Positions 1 through 8,051 are shown, numbered from the stretch's first letter. The stretch: 64,000 nucleotides of DNA from Candidatus Geothrix odensensis (GCA_016714685.1 JADKCH010000007.1:1-64000), one strand, 5' to 3'. A program made the numbers and translations. Notes: generated by a model from the letters alone, not told the origin.

Positions 1-2
1 GC

Positions 3-1559
3 GGCAAGGCGCCGCATGTCGCCTGGGATTACGTGCCGGGCCGCAGCCTCGCCCAGCTCATCGACAAGGCCAAGCAGGAGCAGATCCCCTTTGGCGTGGA
101 TCACGCCCTGACTGTCATCCAGGGCGTGGCCCAGGGCATCGTGCAGATGCAGGCCAAGGGCGTCAGCCACGGGCTTCTCAGCCCGCACAGCGTTTGGGTG
201 AGCTTCGAGGGCGCCACGCAGCTCGTGGACGCGCCCTACTCAGCCCTGACCAAGAGCCTGCTGGCCAAGGCACCGGCCGCCAGGCAGAAGCTTGGCGCGT
301 ATCTCCAGGGTCCGGAGAACGATCCTCTCCAGCAGGATCTCTTCGCCCTGGGCGCAGTGCTCTTCGAGCTGTTGACCTTCGAGCGCCTGCCTGTGGGTGG
401 CGACCTCCAGGGCGCACTGGAGCAGGCCACGCTGAAAGCAGCTCAGGAGGATGCCCCGCTGCCGGCGGAGATTCGCGCTTTCCTGGGACGGCTGCTGCTG
501 GGCCGCCAGCCCTTCGCCACGGTGGAGGCCTTCAGCGCGGAGCTGGAGCGGGTCCTCTACGACGGCGAGTACAGCCCGACCACCTTCAACATGGCCTTCT
601 TCATGCACACGCTGTTCCGGGAGGAGAATGACCGGGACGCCACGGCCATGAAGGCGGAGAAGGCCGACAACTACCTCGCCTACACTGCCGCTGGCGAGAC
701 GCTGCGCAGCGGGGCCACCCGGGTGGAGCACATCGACGGCCACGACGAGGCCCAGACGAGCCAGAAGAACTCCACCCTGCTCATCGGCGGCGGGCTCGCG
801 GCCGTCGTGATCCTTGGCCTGGGCTACATCTTCTTCGGCCGGGCCAAGGTGGATCCGGCCATGCAGAAGCAGCTGGCTGAATTGCAGCTGCTCAAGGTGC
901 AGATCGAGCAGCAGAAGTCCGACCTCGACGCCAAGGCCAAGGCCGAGGCCGACAAGACCGTCCAGCTGCAGAAGCAGCTGACGGAGACCAGGTCCGTCGA
1001 GGACAAGGCGCGGATCCAGAAGCAGCTGGAAGAGGCGCAGGAACGCAAACTCGAACTGGAACGGCAGCAGAAGGCCGCAGAGCAGCGGCTGGCCGAACAG
1101 CGGCAGAACGAGCTGAGGCTGGCCGAGCAGAAGAAGGCCGCCGAAGCCAAGCCCACCCTTCCGCCACCGCCCGCCCCTGAGGTACCCAAACCCCAGCCCA
1201 TGCAGGAGGCGCCGAAGGCGACCATTCCGACCCCCGCGATCTCGCAGGCGGCTCAGGCCGCGGCACCGGTCAATGAACCTGCCCGCATGGTCTCGCAGGC
1301 CGCTCCAGTCTTTCCGCTGCGTGCCGTTCAGATGGGCAAAGCCAACGAGGACCGGTACGTGAAATTAAAGATCTTTGTGGGTGAACAGGGGCAGCCCCTG
1401 AAGGTTTCGGTGGTCGAAGGCGTGTCGGGCGCATTCGGTTTTGATGAGGCCGCCATCGACGCCGCCAACAAGTCCGCGTACAGCCCCGCGACCCGCGACG
1501 GCAAGCCGATCAAAGGCTGGACCTCGGAGATCGTCTACAAGTTCCAGAAGCGGCGCTGA
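3..1559 (+). CDS. Protein kinase-like (pseudokinase) / TonB C-terminal domain membrane protein, 5' truncated
   Basis: The reading frame is open to the left window edge, so the N-terminus is missing. The first ~190 residues look like the C-lobe of a Ser/Thr protein kinase, but the catalytic loop reads HGLLSPHSV, without the Asp and Lys of HRDLKPxN, and the DFG position reads VDAPYS, so activity is doubtful. A single membrane segment (about residues 257-280 of the visible part) is followed by a ~90-residue Lys/Glu/Gln-rich coiled coil, a Pro-rich stretch and a TonB-like C-terminal domain (last ~80 residues, ending in an aromatic/basic strand). Layout therefore suggests a cytoplasmic sensor or binding lobe joined to a periplasm-spanning TonB-like arm. 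The TonB assignment rests on position and pattern. It converges with rnhA across a hairpin. Confidence 0.8.
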   Translation, partial: GKAPHVAWDYVPGRSLAQLIDKAKQEQIPFGVDHALTVIQGVAQGIVQMQAKGVSHGLLSPHSVWVSFEGATQLVDAPYSALTKSLLAKAPAARQKLGAYLQGPENDPLQQDLFALGAVLFELLTFERLPVGGDLQGALEQATLKAAQEDAPLPAEIRAFLGRLLLGRQPFATVEAFSAELERVLYDGEYSPTTFNMAFFMHTLFREENDRDATAMKAEKADNYLAYTAAGETLRSGATRVEHIDGHDEAQTSQKNSTLLIGGGLAAVVILGLGYIFFGRAKVDPAMQKQLAELQLLKVQIEQQKSDLDAKAKAEADKTVQLQKQLTETRSVEDKARIQKQLEEAQERKLELERQQKAAEQRLAEQRQNELRLAEQKKAAEAKPTLPPPPAPEVPKPQPMQEAPKATIPTPAISQAAQAAAPVNEPARMVSQAAPVFPLRAVQMGKANEDRYVKLKIFVGEQGQPLKVSVVEGVSGAFGFDEAAIDAANKSAYSPATRDGKPIKGWTSEIVYKFQKRR

Positions 1560-1574
1560 TACGCGCTGGATGCG

Positions 1575-1608
1575 ATGACCAGGGCCCCGGTGACGGGGCC
1601 CTGGTCAT
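1575..1608. terminator. Bidirectional hairpin between convergent genes
   Basis: A perfect 14-bp inverted repeat (1575-1588 and 1595-1608, 6-nt loop GGTGAC) lies between the stop codon of the kinase-TonB gene and the 3' end of rnhA, and its right arm overlaps the rnhA stop codon. There is no strong T-tract, so termination could serve both strands or the hairpin could protect the 3' ends. Confidence 0.6.
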
Positions 1609-2045
1609 GCCCGCTGCGCCGCCTCGTTCGCCAGCCGGTCCACGCGCTCGTTCTCCGCATGGCCCGCGTGGCCCTTCACCCAGCGCGCTTCCACGTGGTG
1701 CCGGGCCAGCTGGGCGTCCAGCGCCTGCCACAGGTCCGCGTTCAGCACGGGCTTGCCGTCGGCCTTCTTCCAGCCGCGGCGCTTCCAGTCCTTCAGCCAG
1801 GAGGTGATGCCCTTCACCACATACTGGCTGTCGCTCTGCAGCAGCACCTGGCAGGGCTTGGTGAGCGCCTCCAGGCCCTTGATGGCGGCCATCAGCTCCA
1901 TGCGGTTGTTGGTGGTGTCCGCCTCGGGGCCAGAACCTTCCTTCTCCTGGATGCCCGTGGCGAGATGCACCCGCAGCAGGTACCCCCAGCCACCGGGACC
2001 GGGGTTCCCAAGACATGCGCCATCGCAGTAGAGCTCGATCTTCAT
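1605..2045 (-). CDS. rnhA: Ribonuclease HI
   Basis: 146 aa, typical length for RNase HI, which cleaves the RNA strand of RNA:DNA hybrids (R-loops, primers) in the cytoplasm. The N-terminal strand MKIELYCDGACLGNPGPGGW carries the first catalytic Asp (D8). The other expected acidic residues are E50 in TNNRMEL, D72 in SDSQYV and D136 near the C-terminus (ERVDRLAN), and the WVKGHAGHAEN motif supplies the mobile His. The ATG overlaps the upstream lat stop by 4 bp (ATGA), so translation is probably coupled. A longer open frame upstream of this ATG lies inside lat and is not coding. Confidence 0.95.
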   Translation of the reverse strand: MKIELYCDGACLGNPGPGGWGYLLRVHLATGIQEKEGSGPEADTTNNRMELMAAIKGLEALTKPCQVLLQSDSQYVVKGITSWLKDWKRRGWKKADGKPVLNADLWQALDAQLARHHVEARWVKGHAGHAENERVDRLANEAAQRA

Positions 2046-3382
2046 CCCACCAGGGTAGGCGAGGTGGCCGCCACTTGTGCCACGGCCTTGCGGAGCAGCT
2101 CCACGCCCAGGTCCAGATCCTCTGTGGTGAGGTTCATGGCGGGGCGGAAGCGCAGGCCCTGCACGCCGGTGGAGAGGATCATCATGCCCAGGTCGTGGCC
2201 CTTGGCCACCACGGCGTTGCGCAGCTCCGGGGTGGCGATGTCCAGGGCGCAGAAGAGGCCGCGGCCGCGGGGGTTCGCGGTGACCTCGGGGAAGTCGTGG
2301 TGGATCTCCTGCAGGCCCTTGAGCAGGCGCTCGCCCTGCTTCACACCGTGATCGAGCAGGTTCTCCTCGCGGATGACGTCGATGATGCGCGTGCCGCGCA
2401 CCATGTCCACCAGGTTGCCACCCCAGGTGCTGTTGATGCGGCTGGGCACAGTGAAGACGCTGTCCACCTCGTCGAGTCGCCGGCTCGCGGCGATGCCGCA
2501 GGTCTGGGTCTTCTTGCCGAAGGCGATGATGTCGGGCTGCACGTCGAACCACTGGTGCGCCCACCACTTGCCGGTGGCGCCGAAGCCCGTTTGCACTTCG
2601 TCGAAGATCAGCAGGAATTCATGACGGTCCGCCAGCACCCGCAGCTTGCGCAGGAACTCGCCGCGGAAGTGGTTGTCGCCGCCCTCGCCCTGGATGGGCT
2701 CCACGATGAGGCAGGCGATGTCATCCGGATTCTGGGCCACGGCCGCTTCGATGGCGGCCACGGCCTCGGCTTCCGCCGTCTCGATCTTCGCCAGGTCCAT
2801 GGGGAAGCTCAGCTTGGGGTTCGGCACGCGGGGCCAGGAGAACTTGGGGAAGTACTGGTATTTGCGGGGGTCGGCGGTGTTCGTGAGACTGAGCGTGTAG
2901 CCACTGCGGCCGTGGAAGGCCTCGCGGAAATGGATCACCTGCGAGCCCTTCTCACCCTTGCCCGCCGCCAGGTTCTTGCGCACCTTCCAGTCGAAGGCCG
3001 CCTTCAGGGCGTTCTCCACCGCCAGGGAGCCGCCGTCGATCCAGAACAGGTGCGGCAGGTAGTCCGGCGCCGCGTGGGTGCCGAAGGCCTCCACCCACTC
3101 CGCGAAGGCCGTGGTGTAGATGTCCGAGTTGGCCGGCTTGTTGACCGCGATCTCGCCCAGCTGCTGGACGAAGGCCGCCTCCCGCAGGCGCGGGTGGTTG
3201 TGCCCCAGGGGCGTGGTGGCGAAGAAGGTGTAGAAATCCAGGTACTTGCGGCCATCCCGGGCATCCACGATCCAGGAGCCGTGGGATTTCTCCAGGTCCA
3301 TCACCAGGTGGAACCCGTCCACCAGCATGTGGCGGCCGAGGGTGTCGAACACCGCGTTGGGGTTGATGGGCTGGCTGGACAT
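2042..3382 (-). CDS. lat: L-lysine 6-transaminase
   Basis: 446-aa class III PLP-dependent aminotransferase. The family converts L-lysine and 2-oxoglutarate to 2-aminoadipate 6-semialdehyde and glutamate, a lysine catabolic entry step. The PLP region FGKKTQTCG (K290/K291) is the signature seen in mycobacterial lysine epsilon-aminotransferase. D261 in IFDEVQTG should contact the PLP ring nitrogen, and EPIQGEGGD (about 229-237) is also family-typical. Full length. It is divergent from moaE with only 54 bp between start codons, so the promoters must overlap, and it leads rnhA with a 4-bp overlap. No semialdehyde dehydrogenase lies nearby. Confidence 0.93.
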   Translation of the reverse strand: MSSQPINPNAVFDTLGRHMLVDGFHLVMDLEKSHGSWIVDARDGRKYLDFYTFFATTPLGHNHPRLREAAFVQQLGEIAVNKPANSDIYTTAFAEWVEAFGTHAAPDYLPHLFWIDGGSLAVENALKAAFDWKVRKNLAAGKGEKGSQVIHFREAFHGRSGYTLSLTNTADPRKYQYFPKFSWPRVPNPKLSFPMDLAKIETAEAEAVAAIEAAVAQNPDDIACLIVEPIQGEGGDNHFRGEFLRKLRVLADRHEFLLIFDEVQTGFGATGKWWAHQWFDVQPDIIAFGKKTQTCGIAASRRLDEVDSVFTVPSRINSTWGGNLVDMVRGTRIIDVIREENLLDHGVKQGERLLKGLQEIHHDFPEVTANPRGRGLFCALDIATPELRNAVVAKGHDLGMMILSTGVQGLRFRPAMNLTTEDLDLGVELLRKAVAQVAATSPTLVG

Positions 3383-3436
3383 GGCGGACCTCTGGAGACG
3401 GTTCAGTGTATGTTTGGGCCTGAAGCGGAGACACGC

Positions 3437-3871
3437 ATGATTCCCTGGATAGCGGTTCAGGAAGCGCCTCTGGACGCGATGGCTTTACGAAGTGTCATGG
3501 AAGATCCCCACGCCGGGGCCCTGGTGCTCTTCGAGGGCCGGGCCCGCGACCACCACGAAGGCCGTGCGGTGCTGGAGCTGGCCTACGAGGCCTACGCGCC
3601 CATGGCCGAGAAGGAGCTGGGCCTGCTGCGCGAAAAGGCCATCGAGCGCTACGGCCTCACCCGCTGCGCCGTCCACCACCGCATCGGCGTGGTGCCCCTC
3701 ACCGAAGCCGCCGTGATCGTGGCCACCGCCAGCGCCCACCGTGCCGAGAGCTTCCAGGCCGCCGCCTGGATCATGGACGAGATCAAGCAGCGCGTGCCCA
3801 TCTGGAAGCGGGAGCGCTACAAGGATGGGAGCGAGAGCTGGGTGGAGTGCACCCACCGGTTCCAGATGTAG
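3437..3871 (+). CDS. moaE: Molybdopterin synthase catalytic subunit MoaE
   Basis: 144 aa. MoaE with thiocarboxylated MoaD inserts the dithiolene sulfurs into precursor Z in molybdenum cofactor synthesis. Recognised by the LFEGRARDHHEGRAV core, the LAYEAYAPMAEKEL helix, HRIGVVPLTEAAVIV and the C-terminal KQRVPIWKRERYKDG segment that holds the conserved active-site lysines. The chosen ATG (3437) precedes the first family-conserved strand, and the longer upstream frame is antisense to lat. No moaD is adjacent. A degraded duplicate of its 3' end lies at 5290-5474. Confidence 0.93.
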   Translation: MIPWIAVQEAPLDAMALRSVMEDPHAGALVLFEGRARDHHEGRAVLELAYEAYAPMAEKELGLLREKAIERYGLTRCAVHHRIGVVPLTEAAVIVATASAHRAESFQAAAWIMDEIKQRVPIWKRERYKDGSESWVECTHRFQM

Positions 3872-3991
3872 GGCCGGATTGCTTCCAGATTCCGCCCCTG
3901 GGCGCACGGACTGCGGCCTCTGCGCACGGGGCGTCTGACGGCTCGCGATCAGAAGCGGCACCTGCCGATTCCTCCTGCTCCCCACTGATGC

Positions 3992-4795
3992 TCAAGCCTG
4001 GAACAACCGCTCTGTGGCGTCGTCCGCCGGAAACAGGCTTTCGATGCGCAGCTCGTCCGTCGTTACGTCCTGGGCGGTGCCGAAGGTGGCGATGACGGTG
4101 AAGAAGGAAAAGCGCCGATTTCCCTTTTCCAGAATCAGCGGCAGCACAGGCAGGAGGGCGGCCTCCTCGGGGAGGCTCAAGGTTCCGGCCTCTTGGTAGG
4201 GGCTCAATTCCTCTAGCAATACCTTCATCTCCTGGCTCCCGTTGCTTTCAGATTCCCGGCAGGCCCGGTGCCAGACCAGCGGTCCTGCCATCTCCCAGTT
4301 CGCCACCCAAGGACGAAGGCCCTCTGGGTGGAAAAAGAGCCGCATCATGTTGCGCGGCCCGGTCCCCAGGCGAGCCCAGATGTTCTCGCCAAGGCTTTCC
4401 ACAAGGCGATCGAAGGGGCCATTGGAAAGGCGGAGGTTCCAGGCCCGATCGATGGCCACGGCGGGGTAGGGCTCGTGATTGCTCAGCATCATTCGAACGG
4501 CACCCAGCACTTGATTCATCTGGGGATCGTCCAGTGGCCGCGCCTGGAACAGAGGCGCGAAGCCTGCTGCCACCAGCCAGCCGTTGCGTTCTCGCAGGGG
4601 TACCGCCAGGGTTTCACTCAACTGCAGAATCATGGCTCGGCTGGGTTTTGCGCGGCCAGATTCCAGGAAGCTGAGGTGGCGTTGAGACACGCCCGATTCC
4701 AGGGCCAAATCGAACTGCGAAAGCCGGCGCTTTCGGCGCCAAGTCCTCAGCAGATGGGGGAATGTCGGAGTATCGGGACAAGGCGACTGCAGCAT
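3992..4795 (-). CDS. XRE-family transcriptional regulator with MmyB-like ligand-binding domain
   Basis: About 267 aa from the ATG at 4795 (a GTG at 4831 would add 12 residues; neither has a clear Shine-Dalgarno). The N-terminal helix-turn-helix contains LSQFDLALESGVSQRHLSFLE, the classic pattern of this family. The following PAS-like MmyB domain contains WNLRLSNGPFDRLV, NMMRLFFHPEG and WEMAGPLVWHRA. MmyB-type regulators are thought to bind small hydrophobic ligands such as fatty acids, and targets are usually adjacent. The neighbouring divergent gene is the DUF2834 membrane protein. The pair sits between intact moaE and a decayed moaE copy, which suggests insertion or duplication at this spot. 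Confidence 0.85.
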   Translation of the reverse strand: MLQSPCPDTPTFPHLLRTWRRKRRLSQFDLALESGVSQRHLSFLESGRAKPSRAMILQLSETLAVPLRERNGWLVAAGFAPLFQARPLDDPQMNQVLGAVRMMLSNHEPYPAVAIDRAWNLRLSNGPFDRLVESLGENIWARLGTGPRNMMRLFFHPEGLRPWVANWEMAGPLVWHRACRESESNGSQEMKVLLEELSPYQEAGTLSLPEEAALLPVLPLILEKGNRRFSFFTVIATFGTAQDVTTDELRIESLFPADDATERLFQA

Positions 4796-4933
4796 CGGGG
4801 GCAACACGGGCGAGTTCCTGGGGCTGCACACATTCTTGCGTCCATGGAGCGAGTGTTCAATGACCTCTCAGGTAATTGATGCGGTTCTGTCAAGAGGCCA
4901 CGCTGAGCGCAGACCCGCTGAAGGAGGCCCCCG

Positions 4934-5233
4934 ATGTCCATGCGTCTGGCTTTGCTGTTGGGAGTGACCACGCTCTTTGGGTTACTCACGGGCGTGGCAC
5001 TCCTCGATGTCGGGTACCTCGGCATCCTCCTGCCGCACTTCCGGAGCTGGGGCGCCGGGCAGGTGCTGGCCGACTTGGTGATCATGTGTGCCCTGGGCTG
5101 CCTCTGGATGGTGCGGGACGCCCGAGGGCGGGGCCTCCAGGCCTGGCCCTTCGTGCTGCTGACGGTGGTGGCCGGGTCCTTCGGGCCGCTTTCCTACCTG
5201 ATTGTTCGGGAGCTGAAAGATTTAAAAGCCTGA
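4934..5233 (+). CDS. DUF2834-like small membrane protein
   Basis: 99 aa with three predicted membrane segments (about residues 4-24, 44-60 and 70-91). The ending SFGPLSYLIVRELK resembles the DUF2834 pattern, a family of unknown function often encoded next to regulators. A good Shine-Dalgarno (AAGGAGG, 4921-4927) fixes the ATG at 4934. It is divergent from the MmyB-like regulator and is a plausible regulatory target. Confidence 0.7.
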   Translation: MSMRLALLLGVTTLFGLLTGVALLDVGYLGILLPHFRSWGAGQVLADLVIMCALGCLWMVRDARGRGLQAWPFVLLTVVAGSFGPLSYLIVRELKDLKA

Positions 5234-5289
5234 GGCACCATGGCCGTGGAGAGGGTCGGCCTCCCACGGGAGCCATGACGTCGTCGGCG

Positions 5290-5474
5290 GCGCGGCGCCC
5301 CTGGCAGAGCCCGTCGTGACGGTGGCCACCAGCAGCGCCCTCCGCGCCGAGAGCATCCAGGCCGCCGCCTGGATCATGGACGGGATCAAGCAAGGCGTGC
5401 CCATCTGGAAGCGGGAACGCTACGAGGATGGGAGTGAGAGCTAGGCGGAGTGCACGCACCGGTTCCAGGTGTAG
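5290..5474 (+). pseudogene. moaE: Decayed duplicate of the moaE 3' end
   Basis: By eye, 5322-5474 aligns without gaps to 3719-3871 of moaE with about 16 mismatches in 153 positions (roughly 90% identity). An in-frame TAG at 5442-5444 replaces the Trp codon of SESWVEC, and the N-terminal two thirds are absent. Similarity weakens upstream to about 5290 and continues briefly past the stop codon. It has the same orientation as intact moaE, 1.5 kb away, with the MmyB-like regulator and the DUF2834 gene between them. Confidence 0.85.
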
Positions 5475-5492
5475 GACTCGGCCGCTTTTCGA

Positions 5493-5532
5493 CTCCGCCC
5501 CCGAACCCTCAGGTGAGGGAACGGGGGCGGAG
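5493..5532 (-). terminator. Hairpin downstream of the membrane-protein operon
   Basis: Inverted repeat CTCCGCCCCCG (5493-5503) / CGGGGGCGGAG (5522-5532), with a nested CCCTC/GAGGG pair in the loop region. It lies just past the 3' end of the minus-strand gene ending at 5550 and faces the moaE remnant. No clear T-tract. Confidence 0.5.
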
Positions 5533-5549
5533 GGCTTTCAAAGCAGCGC

Positions 5550-6131
5550 TCAGGCCTGCGGCGATTCCTGCGAGGCGGCACGATCCCTGAGGGCGCGGGC
5601 CACCAGGTAGATCCCCAGCAGCACCAGCCCCGCCGGCCACCAGCGTTCCAGCCAGACCAGGGAGAGCCCGAAGCGGAGGTTGAGCAGGGTGAGCAGGCCG
5701 ACCAGGATGAGGCCCACGCCCAGGGCCAGGCGGCCGCCCAAGGAAACCGTGCCGAAGCCGTCCGGCAGCGTCGGCTTTTCCAGCTGCGCCAGGCTCTCGT
5801 TCAGCAGGAGGGCCCGGCGGTGGGCATCCACCAGGTTGTAGAGGAAGAAGAACGCCATGGAGATGCCCACGAAGGGCTCCAGGCGCCCCAGCTGGTTGCT
5901 GCTCAGGAGGGCGATGAGGGACGCGAAGACCGCCGCGTGGATGAAGCCCAGCTGGGTGTAGCCCAGGTACACCTGGCCCAGGCCCGGCATGAGGGACAGT
6001 ACGGTGGTCAGGACCGGGGATTTGGCGCGGGGATCCCGGTAGTAGTCGGGACGGGCCCCCGGCGGCAGCAGGTAGGGCGCGGGTTTCGGCATCGCTTCGG
6101 GGGTGGCTTCAAGGTCCGGGTGGGGGGTCAT
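5550..6131 (-). CDS. Multi-spanning membrane protein (hypothetical)
   Basis: 193 aa. A hydrophilic Pro-rich N-terminus (1-38) is followed by a hydrophobic core beginning VLTTVLSLMPGLGQVYLGYT, which resembles TM2-type small membrane domains. Two further helices lie near 88-102 and in the C-terminal third (about 132-180), where a two-helix DUF5668-like pattern is possible. Function unknown. It is the last gene of the sigma/anti-sigma operon (70 bp after the anti-sigma stop), so its expression is probably tied to the envelope stress sigma factor. Confidence 0.75.
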   Translation of the reverse strand: MTPHPDLEATPEAMPKPAPYLLPPGARPDYYRDPRAKSPVLTTVLSLMPGLGQVYLGYTQLGFIHAAVFASLIALLSSNQLGRLEPFVGISMAFFFLYNLVDAHRRALLLNESLAQLEKPTLPDGFGTVSLGGRLALGVGLILVGLLTLLNLRFGLSLVWLERWWPAGLVLLGIYLVARALRDRAASQESPQA

Positions 6132-6200
6132 GCATCGCTCCAGGTGTGGGGTGGGATTTCGCGGATTCAGGCGCCTAGGAGGAAAGACGCAGCCCTGCCC

Positions 6201-6926
6201 TCAGGGGTTCGTCGAGGGGGGCTTCTGGGTTTCGGGACTGGGCGGAGGCGCCGGGGCTTTCCGGAAAGCCTGAAGCCGGGTCCTGGTCCAGGAGGACAGC
6301 CGCTGCCAGAGGTTCCCGCTCGGCAACGGAGCCGGCCGGGGGCTGACGATGGGGCGGAGGCTCCGCTGCAGCGAGGCGGAGGTGCGGCGTTCCGCCTGGG
6401 CCATCTGGCCCGCCACCCTCAGGGCGGAGTCGCCGAGGGGCTGCACCAGGGCTGGCACCCGGGGGGCGAGGTCGGGCAGGGGCAGATAGATCCCCATCAG
6501 GCCCGCGGCCGCGCCCAGGTAGGCCGCCTCCAGGGCGATGCGGGGGCGGTGCATGAGCCGCCACCAGAGACTCTGCAGGTCGGCGCTTGGTCGGATGGGC
6601 TGGTGCCGGGTGGCCCGCAGCACCGCCTGGGTGAACCAGGGGCCGGGATCCACCTGGGCCATGGCGGGCAGGTCGGCCTGCAGGCTGGCCAGCGCTTCCA
6701 CCAGGGCGGAGCAGGCCCCGCAGTGCCCGAGGTGGAGGCGGACCAGGCTGGCCTGCCCGGCCTCCAGGCTGCCATCCACGAAGTCACAGGCCAGGCTCTG
6801 CAGGCGCTGGCAGGGATCCCCGGAGGTGCGGACCAGGATGGCCCGGGTCAGCTCCGGGGAGGCCCCGGGATCCAGGGGCACGACCTTGGGGTCGGGGGAC
6901 AGGGGCTGCATGGAGGCCTCATCCAT
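6201..6926 (-). CDS. Zinc-finger anti-sigma factor, membrane anchored
   Basis: 241 aa. The N-terminal third holds a zf-HC2/ZAS motif: Cys47 followed by HLGHCGAC (His66, Cys69, Cys72), the zinc-binding fold that clamps ECF sigma factors. One candidate membrane helix lies around residues 133-152, followed by a basic, Pro-rich tail. The ATG at 6926 lies 2 bp after the sigma factor stop codon, so the two are coupled. By family precedent it holds the sigma factor at the membrane until a signal releases it. Confidence 0.85.
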   Translation of the reverse strand: MDEASMQPLSPDPKVVPLDPGASPELTRAILVRTSGDPCQRLQSLACDFVDGSLEAGQASLVRLHLGHCGACSALVEALASLQADLPAMAQVDPGPWFTQAVLRATRHQPIRPSADLQSLWWRLMHRPRIALEAAYLGAAAGLMGIYLPLPDLAPRVPALVQPLGDSALRVAGQMAQAERRTSASLQRSLRPIVSPRPAPLPSGNLWQRLSSWTRTRLQAFRKAPAPPPSPETQKPPSTNP

Positions 6927-6928
6927 GG

Positions 6929-7483
6929 TCAGGCCCCCATGCCCACGGCCACCAGCTTCTGGGCCAGTTCCAGCCGGGCGCGGTGCGAGCGCGACTTCAC
7001 CGTGCCCACCGGAACCTCCAGGATGGCGGATATCTCCTCCAGCCCCAGGCCCTGGATCTCCTTGAGCAGGATGATCTCCCGGTTGAGGTCGGTGAGTTCC
7101 TGCAGGGCGCGGTGGACCATGGTCTTCCGGACGGCCTCCAGGTGGGCCTCCTCGGGATTCCGGTCCGTGGACCGCAGGTCGAACAGCTCGTCGGCGGGCA
7201 GGTCCCAGAGCGGCGGGCGGGCCTTCCGCCGCCTCAGGTGGTCGATGCAGGCATTGCGGGTGATGCGGATGATCCAGGGCAGGCAGCCAGCCTCGCCGGG
7301 AACCAGGGCGAGGTTCTGGTAGATGCGGATGAAGACCTCCTGGGCCAGATCCCGGGCATCCTCGGCCTGGGCGGTGTAGTGGTACGCCAGCCCGAACACG
7401 CGGGACTGGAAACGGCGGACGAAGGCCTCCCAGGCCAGCTCGTCGCCGCGTCGAACCAGGTCCAGCAGCTGGGGGAGTTCCAT
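6929..7483 (-). CDS. ECF RNA polymerase sigma factor (RpoE-like)
   Basis: 184 aa with sigma-2 (DARDLAQEVFIRIYQNL, about 43-60) and sigma-4 domains. Sigma-4 includes LTDLNREIILLKEIQGLGLE and the HTH EISAILEVPVGTVKSRSHRA near the C-terminus. Length and layout are typical of extracytoplasmic-function sigma factors. It leads an operon with its zinc anti-sigma factor and a membrane protein. Many such operons are autoregulated, and a weak GAACC-N16-CGTTC-like match lies 40-70 bp upstream. Confidence 0.93.
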   Translation of the reverse strand: MELPQLLDLVRRGDELAWEAFVRRFQSRVFGLAYHYTAQAEDARDLAQEVFIRIYQNLALVPGEAGCLPWIIRITRNACIDHLRRRKARPPLWDLPADELFDLRSTDRNPEEAHLEAVRKTMVHRALQELTDLNREIILLKEIQGLGLEEISAILEVPVGTVKSRSHRARLELAQKLVAVGMGA

Positions 7484-7523
7484 TCAGGTCCTGTGGCTTC
7501 GGGGTGGGGGTACCCAAAGATCA

Positions 7524-7550
7524 TGAACGCAGGAGGGGCCGGGAAGGTTC
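7524..7550 (-). promoter_or_regulatory. Candidate ECF-type autoregulatory promoter
   Basis: On the minus strand GAACC (7546-7550) is followed after 16 nt by CGTTCA (7524-7529), resembling an ECF -35/-10 pair, about 40 bp upstream of the sigma factor start. It is a single weak match. Confidence 0.3.
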
Positions 7551-7665
7551 GGTGGATCCGTTCGCGGCCAGCCTTCGTGGCAGACCCTAGTGCACCTCGC
7601 CTGAAATACCTGGATCAATGGAGTGATGACGAGGTGCCCTTCCATCGGGGCATGGCCCCTCTGGC

Positions 7666-7724
7666 GCCCTGGCGCGCAGACGCGCCAGGGCTGTCACCCC
7701 ACTGGGGGCACTGCCGTGCCCCCA
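7666..7724. repeat. Two tandem perfect hairpins in the intergenic region
   Basis: Hairpin 1 is an 11-bp perfect stem (7666-7676 / 7681-7691, loop CAGA). Hairpin 2 is a 9-bp perfect stem (7703-7711 / 7716-7724, loop TGCC). They lie in the 315-bp gap between the divergent sigma factor and the small ORF at 7799. There is no T-tract, so they look more REP-like than like terminators. I see no other gene in 7484-7798. Confidence 0.6.
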
Positions 7725-7798
7725 GACCCCTGCCACGTGGTGCCCACAAGCGTGGTGGATGATCCAGCTATTTCGCGCGGGCACCACTAGAATGAGAC

Positions 7799-7987
7799 AT
7801 GGCCAAACCCATCGTCCCCCCCGCACTCCTCAAGGCCATCGCGGCAGTCGGCGCCACCAGGAAGGAGCCCATCTCCGGGGCCAAGAGCCCGGAAGCCAGC
7901 CCCATCGAGCGCCTCACGGAACGGCAGAGCATCCGCCCCGCCCGCACCGCCATCGCCCACCAGCGGGGGGGAAACAAGGGGAAGTAG
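7799..7987 (+). CDS. Small basic hypothetical protein
   Basis: 62 aa, rich in Ala, Arg and Lys, with no recognised domain or membrane segment. Support is the open frame with G/C-rich third positions, an ATG at 7799 and the absence of another gene in this gap. It ends 86 bp before imuB and probably lies outside the imuB transcript, because a promoter candidate lies between them. It could be spurious. Confidence 0.4.
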   Translation: MAKPIVPPALLKAIAAVGATRKEPISGAKSPEASPIERLTERQSIRPARTAIAHQRGGNKGK

Positions 7988-8023
7988 GGGGGGGCGGCAG
8001 GTTCCCTGAGAAAAGTTCGGCAA

Positions 8024-8051
8024 TTGTTTTTCGCTAAAAATTCGCCATACT
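8024..8051 (+). promoter_or_regulatory. Candidate imuB promoter with embedded palindrome
   Basis: TTGTTT (8024-8029) and CATACT (8046-8051) are spaced by 16 nt just upstream of the imuB Shine-Dalgarno. The spacer overlaps a TTTTT-CGCT-AAAAA palindrome (8027-8040). It is AT-rich unlike its surroundings. As a damage-inducible locus, a LexA operator is expected here, but I cannot confirm that this palindrome is one. Confidence 0.45.

Noticed and set aside
1575..1608. Attachment site or operator palindrome
   Set aside because: Position between convergent stop codons fits a terminator better.
5820..7322. 500-aa open frame on the plus strand over the sigma/anti-sigma operon
   Set aside because: Antisense to genes with clear domains; composition is Gly/Arg/Gln-rich shadow sequence.
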